DNA from: JBGCDD01 sp045105075
GTDB lineage: Bacteria; Pseudomonadota; Alphaproteobacteria; Rhodobacterales; Rhodobacteraceae
Length of the DNA: 42,136 nt
Assembly (NCBI GenBank): GCA_045105075.1
Contig: JBGCDD010000106.1
Span: forward strand, 1-42,136
Reading direction: 5' to 3'
This document shows, piece by piece, positions 1-8,900 of the stretch. The position numbers and the translations under genes are program-made. Each line of letters opens with the position of its first letter. Within the stretch, counting starts at the first letter, position 1. The notes below the pieces were generated by a model. The model saw only the letters and a program-made list of their open reading frames with translations. It searched no databases and had not been told where the DNA came from.

Positions 1-167
1 ATATCGTTGTCATGTGCGGCGTCTACCATCGTGCGGGCGCGTTTCTGGTTCTCAAAGAAATTCGGCATATGTGGGATGCCATTGTCATAGTCCTGCATGA
101 AAGCCGACTTTTGAATGTCGACGACGATCAAAACAGGCTGTCCGACGATCATAGGTTGTTTGGGCAT
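1..167 (-). CDS. Cysteine hydrolase (isochorismatase-like), N-terminal part
   Basis: This partial gene runs off the left edge; only its first 55 codons are visible. The N-terminus reads MPKQPMIVGQPVLIVVDIQ, and the VVDIQ strand followed by F is the first catalytic-Asp strand of the isochorismatase-like cysteine hydrolase fold (usually 'vvDmQ..F'). Family members hydrolyse amides, carbamoyl groups or isochorismate, so the substrate cannot be told from this fragment. The catalytic Lys and Cys lie outside the window. The ATG at 167 follows the preceding permease stop by only 17 nt, so it is probably the last visible gene of the polyamine-type ABC operon. A nitrogen-compound amidohydrolase role would fit, but that is inference. 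Confidence 0.7.
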   Translation of the reverse strand, partial: MPKQPMIVGQPVLIVVDIQKSAFMQDYDNGIPHMPNFFENQKRARTMVDAAHDND

Positions 168-184
168 GGGGTAGGTCCTTTGGA

Positions 185-982
185 TTAGGTCTTGGATTGA
201 TCAGCGCCCATCAAGCGCGGCAAGTCACCCCAGCGGGCCACGGCAGCAAAGACGATGATCGAAACGGTAAGGAAAGTGATCGCCGCCACCGCCATTGTCG
301 GAGTATACCCGTTGCGCAGCGAATTGAAAATTTGCAACGTGACGGTCGCATATGAAGACGCGGACACAAAGAACACTACGATAAATTCGTTGAACGACAA
401 CACCAGCACGAAGAAAAAGCCGGAGATCGTATAGGGCACTGTTTGCGGCAAAACGACCGTGCGAAACGTGACCCGTTCGGTCGCGCCCATGGTCGCTGCC
501 GCGTCCAGATGGGACCGGTCGATGGATTGCAACCCGATTGAGATTGTCACCAGTGGCAACGCCATCAACAAGATGGCGTGGCTGATCACACCCGACCAGA
601 TATGTCCCAACCCGCCGGTAAACGCCCAAAAAAACCCAAGGCCAACGCCAATGACAATCGGCGGCACGGCAAAGGGCAAAGAGCCCAGACCCGCAAGCGC
701 TTTGGACAGTTTGGAGCCACTGGACCAAAGCAGATACGCCACAGGCCACGCGATCAGAACCGCCAATGTTGCCGCCCCAAAGGCCACGATGATCGAATTG
801 GTCAGCGCGTTGGTCCAGACCGGCTCGGACACGAAGAACTCGCCAAACCGGGCCAAGGTGGGGTCGCGCGGTGGAAAGAACATGCTGCGCCCACCATTCA
901 GCGCAGCACCGCACACCACGATGATCGGCATGGCCAGCACAAGGGCCGCCAATGTCATAAAGATATGTCCGCCAAGCCGCAT
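185..982 (-). CDS. ABC transporter permease, spermidine/putrescine type (PotC-like)
   Basis: This is an inner-membrane permease of the binding-protein-dependent family, about 265 aa. Hydrophobic segments run from the N-terminus (MTLAALVLAMPIIVVCGAAL) to the C-terminus. The cytoplasmic EAA-type loop that contacts the ATPase is seen as DAAATMGATERVTFRTVVLP. A longer reading frame starts at 1030, but the ATG at 982 overlaps the stop of the upstream permease in a TGATG junction, typical of translational coupling, so 982 is chosen. With the other permease, ATPase and binding protein it forms a polyamine-family importer. The real substrate could be a polyamine, an amino-acid derivative or another organic cation. 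Confidence 0.87.
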   Translation of the reverse strand: MRLGGHIFMTLAALVLAMPIIVVCGAALNGGRSMFFPPRDPTLARFGEFFVSEPVWTNALTNSIIVAFGAATLAVLIAWPVAYLLWSSGSKLSKALAGLGSLPFAVPPIVIGVGLGFFWAFTGGLGHIWSGVISHAILLMALPLVTISIGLQSIDRSHLDAAATMGATERVTFRTVVLPQTVPYTISGFFFVLVLSFNEFIVVFFVSASSYATVTLQIFNSLRNGYTPTMAVAAITFLTVSIIVFAAVARWGDLPRLMGADQSKT

Positions 983-1962
983 CAGCGTGCCTCCGATTTG
1001 CGGTTCAGCAAATGACCAAAGTAAAGGCACGCGCTCGCCGAGATGAGCAGGATCACCGCCTGCGCCGACCCAAAGGGCGCGTTCAGGTTTGCGCCGCGGA
1101 TGTTGGAATAGATCGCCACTGCGGTGGTTTGTTTGTCAGGCGTCGCGAAAACGCTGATCGTGACATAACTGCCCAGCAGGAAGACAAAAAGCAAAAGCGT
1201 CGTGCCCATCAATGGTAATCGGATTGAGGGCAATGTGACCGTGCGTGTGACGGCCCAGCGGCTGGCCCCCATCGTGCGTGCGGCCTCGGACAAGGACGGA
1301 TCGAGCCGGGACAATGCGGGATACAGCAGGATGACGGCATAGGGCCACACCAGATAGCTCATCGTCAAAATGGTGGCGAATTCGGAGGGTTTGAATTTGA
1401 CGTTACGCGGATTGGCAAAGCCTAAGTCCCGCAGAGTTTGAAACCACCCCACGTCCTTGAGCCATTGGGTCGTCCCGGTCACTTGGAACAGCTTTGGCAG
1501 CCCAGAATTATTGGACAACAAGATGTCCCAACCCATCACAATGAACACCTCAGACATCGACAGGGATGACAGAATGAACACCAGCCAAATCGCCTGTGTG
1601 CTGCGTTTGAGCCGCGTCAGAAGCAAGGTAAATGGCAGCGCCGTCAGCACCGCCAGAACGGATGCGATCACCGCGAAATAGAACGAATACCCAAGTTGTT
1701 GCAGATAGAGGAAGGTGATTTCATCGGGCCACAGAATTCCGACAAAGAAGCGTTGGTAGTTGTCGAACGTAAAGTCCCAAACCCAGGCAGCCCCATCTAT
1801 CTTGCGACCAAAGGAGATCACGATCACCAAGATGAACGGAACAACGCAGAAGATGATCATGAGTGCGCTCAGCACCCCATAAAGCACGCCTTTTGGGGTC
1901 ACATTTTTACTGGCGGCGTCACGGCTTTGTGCCCGATTGCCTATGTCGTCGGCAATGGTCAT
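982..1962 (-). CDS. ABC transporter permease, spermidine/putrescine type (PotB-like)
   Basis: This is the second inner-membrane permease of the importer, 326 aa. It has a polar N-terminal tail of about 28 residues, a first membrane helix (VLYGVLSALMIIFCVVPFIL), several further helices and the EAA-loop motif SEAARTMGASRWAVTRTVTLP. The start overlaps the ATPase stop by four bases (ATGA, 1959-1962), and the stop overlaps the next permease start, so the genes are read as one coupled operon. Length and motif match PotB/PotH-family permeases. Substrate specificity depends mainly on the binding protein and cannot be read from this subunit. Confidence 0.88.
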   Translation of the reverse strand: MTIADDIGNRAQSRDAASKNVTPKGVLYGVLSALMIIFCVVPFILVIVISFGRKIDGAAWVWDFTFDNYQRFFVGILWPDEITFLYLQQLGYSFYFAVIASVLAVLTALPFTLLLTRLKRSTQAIWLVFILSSLSMSEVFIVMGWDILLSNNSGLPKLFQVTGTTQWLKDVGWFQTLRDLGFANPRNVKFKPSEFATILTMSYLVWPYAVILLYPALSRLDPSLSEAARTMGASRWAVTRTVTLPSIRLPLMGTTLLLFVFLLGSYVTISVFATPDKQTTAVAIYSNIRGANLNAPFGSAQAVILLISASACLYFGHLLNRKSEAR

Positions 1963-3008
1963 GCGGCGGTGCGCGGGTAGACCCGCAATGCATCACAAGG
2001 CAAGTGCACAAGGGTTTTGTCGCCCTCGGCAAGGCGCAAACCGTCTGTGCCTGCGGCGTATTCCACAATGACCGGGCCGATATCCGAAATCACATGATAT
2101 TCGCGCACAGGACCAAGATCGCGCACAAAATTCACTTGCGCCTTGATGCAGTTCGGTCCCGGCTCGGACACAAGGCTTGCGCTTTCGGGACGGATCGCGA
2201 GGCGCACGGCACTGTTGGGCGCAAAGTTTGCGGGCACGTCCAAAGTCTGCATGCCAATCTTGACGCAATCCACATGGTACACGCCATCAAAGAAATTCGC
2301 TTTGCCAATGAAATCAGCAACAAAGGCGTTGGCGGGTTTGTGGTAAATGTCCTGCGGCGGTGCCACCTGTTCAACCCGTCCGTTTGACATCACGACAATG
2401 GTGTCTGCCATCGTCATCGCCTCGCGCTGATCATGCGTGACAACGATCGTGGTGATCCCCAGCCGCTGTTGCAACAGGCGCAGCTCAACCTGCATGTCCT
2501 CGCGCAGTTTTGCATCCAGCGCGGACATCGGCTCATCCAGCAAAAACACCTGTGGTTCCTGTGCAAGCGCGCGCGCTATGGCGACCCGCTGGCGTTGGCC
2601 GCCCGACAGCTCTCCGATGCGCCGGTCGCCAAATCCGTCAAGCTGAACGGTGTTGAGCAACGTGTCGGCTTTCTCAAGCGCTGCGGCTTTTTCCATACCT
2701 TCGATAAGAAGCGAATAGGCAACATTCTCGCGCACTGTGTAGTGGGGGAACAACGCAAAGCTCTGGAACACCATGCCAAACTTGCGCTTGTGCGCCGGCA
2801 GATCGGTGATGTCCGTATCCCCCAGGCGGATCTCCCCGCGCGTCGGGTCCTCTAGCCCGGCAATCATGCGCAACAGAGTGGTCTTGCCACACCCGGATGG
2901 GCCAAGCAAAGCCGTCAGCTGCCCTTCGGCAAATGTCAGGTCAGTCGCTTCGACAGCGCGGGTATTCCCAAAGGACTTGGAAACACCCGATAAGATCAGA
3001 TCCGACAT
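1959..3008 (-). CDS. ABC transporter ATP-binding protein (PotA-like)
   Basis: This 349-aa ATPase energises the polyamine-type importer. It has all diagnostic motifs: Walker A GPSGCGKTT near residue 37, Q-loop in VFQSFALFPH, signature LSGGQRQRVAIARAL, Walker B VFLLDEPMSALD and H-loop VVTHDQ. These are followed by a C-terminal TOBE-like regulatory domain (about residues 270-345, with RPESASL). Full length compares well with PotA/UgpC-type proteins. It lies 6 nt after the binding-protein stop and overlaps the next permease by ATGA. Nothing appears degraded. Confidence 0.9.
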   Translation of the reverse strand: MSDLILSGVSKSFGNTRAVEATDLTFAEGQLTALLGPSGCGKTTLLRMIAGLEDPTRGEIRLGDTDITDLPAHKRKFGMVFQSFALFPHYTVRENVAYSLLIEGMEKAAALEKADTLLNTVQLDGFGDRRIGELSGGQRQRVAIARALAQEPQVFLLDEPMSALDAKLREDMQVELRLLQQRLGITTIVVTHDQREAMTMADTIVVMSNGRVEQVAPPQDIYHKPANAFVADFIGKANFFDGVYHVDCVKIGMQTLDVPANFAPNSAVRLAIRPESASLVSEPGPNCIKAQVNFVRDLGPVREYHVISDIGPVIVEYAAGTDGLRLAEGDKTLVHLPCDALRVYPRTAA

Positions 3009-3014
3009 CGGGGG

Positions 3015-4097
3015 TCAGGATTCCGCCAACATCTTGTCCCAGCTTTCCTTGATGAACGTCTCATTGTCGAGATAGGCCTCATAGGCCGGCTTGATCGACG
3101 GTGAACCAGACACAAAGCTGAACTCTTCATCTGTAAGATCGGTCATCGATTTAGCCACCAAAGGTGCCGTGCCGATGTTTCGGCTCATCAATGCCTGTGT
3201 TGTCGGATCACAAGAGAAGTTCATGAACTCCGCCGCTTCCGCTGCTTTTTCTGACCCAACGGTCAGGCACCACGATCCGTAGTCCTGCAGATTGCCCTCT
3301 TTCGGGAAGGTCGCCTTGATCGGGAACCCATCTGCGGCCATCAGGTTTGCCACATCAAGGTAGTACTGACCGCCGATCACATCGCCGTTCTTCATGCCCT
3401 GTTCCATCTGGCTTTCCGCATTCCACCAGAGCGTCACATTCGGCTTGATCTCGCGAATTTTGTCCAGGATCGCCAGAATGCCTTCGTTGCTCATCATCGT
3501 TTCTTCGCCGTCAAAGAAGGTCGCGGCGGTGATGTCCAACAGACCCGAAGAATAGACATTGCTCAGCCCCAGAGAGGCTTCAAACGTGTCGCTGTTCCAG
3601 AAATCTGCCCAGCTTGCCGGGGTGTCGATCTCATTGGGGTTGAACACCATCGCGGTGAACCATGACATCGCGCCGACGCCTTGCGGGCCCTCGGGGCCTT
3701 CAAACACAAAATAGCTGTCCAGATTGCTGGCCTTTGGAACAGCCGAGACATTCAGTGGCGCGATCAGCCCGCCAATGCGGCTGGCTTTGATCATTGAATC
3801 CCGTCCGTAAAGGGAAATGTCAGTGGGGATCGTCCCGGCGGAAGACGCCTGTTGCATGGTGACCAGCCAGTCTGCGGAATTGGGTTGGGTAACGCTTTCC
3901 ACCGCAATGCCGGTCGCCTTTGTGAACTCAGGGTAAACGAAAGACTTAAAACTGTCCTCAAAATAGCCGCCATAAGATCCCACCTTCAGGCTCCGGCTTT
4001 GTGCGATCAATGGTGTTCCGATCACCGCGCCTGCAGCGGCAAGACCCCCCATGCTGGCGCCCGTCTTCAAAAGTGTACGGCGGTTGAATTTGGTCAT
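3015..4097 (-). CDS. Periplasmic substrate-binding protein, spermidine/putrescine family (PotD-like)
   Basis: This is the extracytoplasmic binding protein that begins the importer operon, about 360 aa. The chosen ATG at 4097 has a GGGGAG ribosome site 7-8 nt upstream; a longer open frame to 4238 adds an unlikely N-terminus. The N-terminus MTKFNRRTLLKTGASMGG with an Arg pair and a following hydrophobic stretch ending near AQS looks like a Tat-type signal peptide. The mature part starts LKVGSYGGYFEDSFKSFV, typical of the family-1 spermidine/putrescine-like binding proteins that bind polyamines, opines and other cationic or amino-acid-like ligands. The ligand is not determined. The divergent dioxygenase and nearby guanidine operon make a guanidino compound one possibility (inference). 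Confidence 0.87.
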   Translation of the reverse strand: MTKFNRRTLLKTGASMGGLAAAGAVIGTPLIAQSRSLKVGSYGGYFEDSFKSFVYPEFTKATGIAVESVTQPNSADWLVTMQQASSAGTIPTDISLYGRDSMIKASRIGGLIAPLNVSAVPKASNLDSYFVFEGPEGPQGVGAMSWFTAMVFNPNEIDTPASWADFWNSDTFEASLGLSNVYSSGLLDITAATFFDGEETMMSNEGILAILDKIREIKPNVTLWWNAESQMEQGMKNGDVIGGQYYLDVANLMAADGFPIKATFPKEGNLQDYGSWCLTVGSEKAAEAAEFMNFSCDPTTQALMSRNIGTAPLVAKSMTDLTDEEFSFVSGSPSIKPAYEAYLDNETFIKESWDKMLAES

Positions 4098-4380
4098 TTT
4101 TCGACTCCCCAGTCCTTTGTCATGTATTGAACCGGACCTGCCCACCGCACGTCCAATCACCGCCCAAGTCATCCACACTTGCAGTGTCATCGCCAATTTC
4201 AGGTGCAGTGCAGCACAGAGAAACAGCAAACTGAGCAAAAAAACGGCGAAAGTCTCAGCTTAAGCCTGAACTTTGATCCTTGGGAAAATCTGCAAAGCAC
4301 GGGTTCACGAAGTGCTTGCCTGAACCGGGATGGCTGCGTCACCTTGGCGTTAACCAAAGATTGCAAGAGGACGACGTGAG
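4098..4380. promoter_or_regulatory. Divergent intergenic region between importer operon and dioxygenase
   Basis: This 283-bp gap separates the minus-strand importer operon from the plus-strand dioxygenase and must hold both promoters. The only clear site is the GGGGAG ribosome site serving the binding protein. The dioxygenase start at 4381 has GCAAGAGGACG just upstream. I see no convincing -35/-10 pair, riboswitch or operator palindrome. Confidence 0.4.
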
Positions 4381-5454
4381 ATGACACCTTCAGATGATGA
4401 CCAGAACGCCCTGAAAATCGAAGAGGCGCAACTGCCGGTGATTGACTTGTCCGGTCTGATGTCGGGTGACGCGGATGAAAAAGCAGCGGTGGCGCGCGCC
4501 TTGGGCGACGCAGCCCGCACCTCGGGGTTCTTTTACATCACCAATCACGGCGTGCCCCAAAGCCTGATCAAAGACCTTTTTGCTGCGTCAAAAGAGTTCC
4601 ACGAAAAGCCGCGCAGCTTCAAAATGAAATACTGGTCCGGTTTCACGACGCACCATCGCGGCTATGTCCCGCTCGAAGAAAACGGCGCGTCTTTCCCGAA
4701 CCGCATCAACTTTAATGAAGCCTGGGACATGTCCTATGAGGCGCCAGCGGACCACCCGGATTATCTGGCCGATTGGCGCATGACGGGCCCAAACATCTGG
4801 CCTGACATTCCCGGCTGGAAAAAAACCGTGTCGACGTATTACGATGCGATCTTTTCACTCGGTCTCAAACTTCTGGACGCGCTTGCGCTTGAGCTGGACG
4901 TTGATCCCAAAGAGCTGACCAAACATATCAACAATCCGACATCGCAACTGCGCCTGCTGCGCTACATTGAAAATGATATGCCAGCGACCAAGGACATTGT
5001 TGGCATTGACGCGCATTCGGACTTTGAGTGTTTCACGATCCTGTTGCAGGGCGCGCCGGGACTGCAGGTGATGAACGCTGATGACGTCTGGATCGAGGCG
5101 ATGCCCATTGAGGGCTGCTTTATCGTCAACATCGGCGATATTTTTGAAACATGGTCCGGCGGACAGTTCAAATCGACCCAGCACCGCGTGAACAACATCG
5201 GGCACGAGCGCTATTCCTTCCCGCTGTTCTTTGGCCTTGATTACCATGCCATAGTCGAACCACTGGAAAAGTTCCGCACACCTGAAACCATTGCCAAGTA
5301 CCCCCCGATCAAAGCCGGGGATCATCTGATGCGGATGTCTGTGAACGCGTTTCGCTACATGGCCGACGCGCGCGCCAAGGGGGACCTGGTGCCAGACTTT
5401 GAGGTTCCCGAAGAAAACCCGTTCAAACGTGTGGCAAAGACGGCTGCAGAATGA
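4381..5454 (+). CDS. Fe(II)/2-oxoglutarate-dependent dioxygenase, isopenicillin N synthase family
   Basis: This 357-aa cytosolic enzyme should couple 2-oxoglutarate decarboxylation to oxidation of a small substrate. The N-terminal DIOX_N-type domain (about 18-150) has LPVIDLSGL and FFYITNHGVP. The catalytic double-stranded beta-helix (about 185-300) shows the iron facial triad H212-S-D214 and H268 (STQHRV), and the 2-oxoglutarate-binding RxS at R277/S279 (ERYSFPLFF). It overlaps the following acetyltransferase by ATGA. Family members include flavonoid, gibberellin and ethylene-forming enzymes and plant homoarginine hydroxylases, so the fold alone does not give the substrate. Its position between a polyamine-type importer and a guanidine-degrading operon suggests a guanidino substrate; this is inference only. 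Confidence 0.88.
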   Translation: MTPSDDDQNALKIEEAQLPVIDLSGLMSGDADEKAAVARALGDAARTSGFFYITNHGVPQSLIKDLFAASKEFHEKPRSFKMKYWSGFTTHHRGYVPLEENGASFPNRINFNEAWDMSYEAPADHPDYLADWRMTGPNIWPDIPGWKKTVSTYYDAIFSLGLKLLDALALELDVDPKELTKHINNPTSQLRLLRYIENDMPATKDIVGIDAHSDFECFTILLQGAPGLQVMNADDVWIEAMPIEGCFIVNIGDIFETWSGGQFKSTQHRVNNIGHERYSFPLFFGLDYHAIVEPLEKFRTPETIAKYPPIKAGDHLMRMSVNAFRYMADARAKGDLVPDFEVPEENPFKRVAKTAAE

Positions 5455-5906
5455 AACCGCATCCAGATTTTGACGCCTTGGACGTGCCAATGTCCGTGAC
5501 CTTGGGTGTCTATCATCTTGAGGTGCTGACAGGGGCAGATGTCGAGGAAGACTTTGAAGCGGTGACGCGCTCTCAGTCGGTGTTGCAGGGGATATTCGGG
5601 CCGACTTGGCCCGAGGGCCTGACGTTAGAAAGCAACCTTACGGATCTGCACTGGCATCACCGCGAATTCACGACCAAGCGGTCTTTTGCTTGGATCATCC
5701 GTGATGCGGCGGGCACCTATCTGGGCTGTGCCTATTTGTTTCCTGTCATCGGAGCGATTGGTGCAGGCGAGGCCACCTTTTGGGTGGCCGATGCGCCAGA
5801 CCGTTTGGCGCATCTTGCTGCGTTTGGCCCGCTCTATGAGCGGTGGTTGAAAGAACTGCTGCCGCCAGGCTATGATCTGAGCCTTGCCAGCAACGCACAG
5901 CTCTAG
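5451..5906 (+). CDS. GNAT-family N-acetyltransferase-like protein
   Basis: This 151-aa protein starts four bases inside the dioxygenase stop (ATGA), so the two are translationally coupled. The central SFAWIIRDAAGTYLGCAYLFPV segment looks like the beta-3/beta-4 strands of a GNAT acyltransferase, and the N-terminal half with DLHWHHREF suits the acceptor side. The acetyl-CoA loop (Q/RxxGxG/A) is not clear, so the assignment is by fold only. The last codons overlap the stop codon of the convergent carboxylase gene. A role in modifying the dioxygenase substrate or product is possible but not shown. Confidence 0.6.
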   Translation: MKPHPDFDALDVPMSVTLGVYHLEVLTGADVEEDFEAVTRSQSVLQGIFGPTWPEGLTLESNLTDLHWHHREFTTKRSFAWIIRDAAGTYLGCAYLFPVIGAIGAGEATFWVADAPDRLAHLAAFGPLYERWLKELLPPGYDLSLASNAQL

Positions 5907-8900
5907 ACCTCGATCAACGCCACCATTTGCCCCATTTTCAGAACTTGGCCGGGGGTCACGCAGACATCGCTGATCGTCCCGGCGACGGGTGCCTCGACGG
6001 CCATTTCCATCTTCATCGACTCCACAATCGCAATCGTCTGACCGACCTCGACCGTATCCCCGGCGGCGACTTTGACTTTCCACAGACTGCCGGGAACCGG
6101 GCTTTGAATGCCAACACACCCGTCCGGCACATCGCCTTCCTGCCCCGGATCCGCCACGCCATCATCGGGCGCAAAGCGATCAAGGCCCTGCTCTTTCCAT
6201 TGCTGCCGCTCGGCCTCAAACGCGGTTTGCTGCGTGGTCTTGAACCGTCCGATGTCTTCGGCTTCACGCGCGAAGGCTTGTTTGTGATCGGCCCATTTGA
6301 ACGTCGTCTCTTCGATCTTGACCGGGTACTGCCCATGCGGAAACGCAAGGCGCGCCTCGGTCAATTCGTCGTGGGACACCGGGAAAAAGCGGATCTGATC
6401 AAAGAAATTCAAAAGCCACGGTTGTTTGTCAAACGCAGGCGTGCGCCGCCACGTGTTCCAGACCTGAACGGTGCGCCCAAACAGCTGATAACCGCCCGGC
6501 CCTTCCATCCCGTAAATGCACATATAGGCCCCCCCGATGCCGACAGCGTTTTCGGGGGTCCATGTGCGGGCAGGATTGTATTTTGTCGTCACCAACCGGT
6601 GGCGCGGGTCAATCGGCGTGGCAACCGGAGCGCCCAGATAGACATCACCCAACCCCAACACCAGATAGCTGGCGTCATAGACGATTTTCTTGACGGCCTC
6701 TTCGTCTTCCAGACCATTGATCCGGCGAATAAACTCAATATTCGACGGGCACCAGGGCGCATCCGGGCGCACCAATTCCTGATACTTGCGCATGGCAAGT
6801 TCCGCCTGTTCATCGCCCCAGGACAGCGGCAGATGTACGATACGCGAGGGCACGGTGATCTCGGTTGCGGGGGGCAATGTCGTTTCGATCTCTTGCAACA
6901 AGGCCAGCAAATTCGCGCGCGGCAATTTGCTGCTGTCGTAGTGGATTTGCAGCGATCTGATGCCCGGCGTCAAATCAATCACCGCCAACCCTGCGTCCTG
7001 CACGGCCTTCATCAACAGGTGTACCCGCAACCGCAGCTCGATATCGAGCGTCATGTCACCATATTCGACCAGCAGATTATCGTCGCCTTGGCGCCGGTAA
7101 ACCACCGGCACCGGCCCAGTTTCATCACGCCCCAACACAGCGGACCCGGCGCCTTGGATCGCGGGGGCAACCACCGGATCGCTGGGGCGCGCGAGCGGAA
7201 CAAAGCGGATCGTATCGCCGGGGCGGAATTGCCCCATTTTCCAACGATCCCCCGAAGCAATCACCGCAGGGCTGACAAAACCGCCAAGACTGGGTCCATC
7301 CGGGCCCAGAATGATCGGCATGTCGCCAGTGAAATCAATCGCACCCACCGCATAGGCGTTGTCATGCAGGTTTGAGGGATGCAGCCCCGCCTCGCCACCG
7401 TCTTTTCGCGCCCAAGTCGGGGCCGGCCCGATCAAACGAACGCCGGTGCGATCCGAGTTGAAATGGACTTGATACTCGGTCGCAAAGAAGGTTTCGATGT
7501 CGCTGTCCAGAAAGAAATCAGGCGCCCCATGCGGACCATAAAGCACGCTAACCTCCCAAGCGGTGGTGAGCGCAACAGGTTGCGGCGACAGGGGCTCTGT
7601 GCAAGGCGCAGAGCCGATGTGCAGCACATCGCCAGTCGTAAGCGTGCCCATGGCATGACCGCCAAACTGGCCCAACCCAAAACAGGCGCGCGAGCCAAGA
7701 ACGGATGCGGCGTCAAAACCACCGGCGACCGCCAGATAACTCCGCTGTCCCGGCCCATTGATCGCACCGATGCGCAGGGTTGCCCCGGCTGGAACATCAA
7801 CGACCGGACCGTCGATCTGCACTTCATCCAGCCACATAGACATTTGCGCCCCGGTCAGCGCCACACGTGTATCGCTGAGGGCCCGCAAGGTTGGGCCAGT
7901 CATCGTCAGCTCAAGTGCCGCGGTATCAGGATCGTTGCCCAGCAGCCGATTGGCATTGCGAAAAGACACAGCATCCATCGGACCCGAGGGCGGCACACCC
8001 ACATGCCACAGACCCAACCGACCGGGCAGTTCCTGCACACTGGATTGGGCGCCGGGGGAGATGACTTCGATACAGTTGGGCGTATAAGCAAATGTGTTCA
8101 GCGCAGTTGTGGTGACCTTGCCTGAGGCCAACACATCAGAACCTGCAATGGCGCGCAGATAGCCCAGATTGGTTTCAACTCCGGTCACCGATGTTTCGGC
8201 CAAGGCGTCTTGCAGCGCCAAAATCGCCGCAGAGCGATCCGCGCCGGTGACAATGATTTTGGCCAGCATCGGGTCGTAAAACGGGCTGACATCTGTTCCT
8301 GTCTCTACCCAAGTGTCAATCCGCGCAGTCTGGGGAAAAGCGACATGGGTCAGCCGCCCGGACGCGGGGCGAAACCCGGCGTGGGGCACTTCGGCGTAAA
8401 GGCGCACCTCGATTGCCGCACCCTTTGGCACCGGCGGCGTTGTGGGCAAAAAGCGTTCGCCCGCTGCCTGACGGATCATCCATTCGACCAGATCGATGTC
8501 AAAAACCGCCTCCGTGACAGGGTGTTCCACCTGCAAACGCGTGTTGACCTCAAGGAAATAGAACCCCTCCCGCTCGGGGTCGTAAATGAACTCAACCGTA
8601 CCCGCCGATGCATAGGACACCGACGCACAAAGCGCTGTTGCCGCGGCGTGCAAGGCCGACCGCACAGGGTCGGGCAACAAGGGCGCGGGTGTTTCCTCGA
8701 CCACCTTTTGGTTGCGCCGCTGAAGCGAACAATCACGCTCGCCCAATGCCATCACGCGCCCGGCTCCGTCACCAAAGACCTGCACCTCAACGTGGCGCGC
8801 ATCCGCGACAAAGCGTTCCAGAAAAACGCGGGCATCGCCGAAACTTGCGGTGGCCGTGCGCGAGACAGTTCCAAACGCGGCCCTGAGTGCGGCTTCATCG

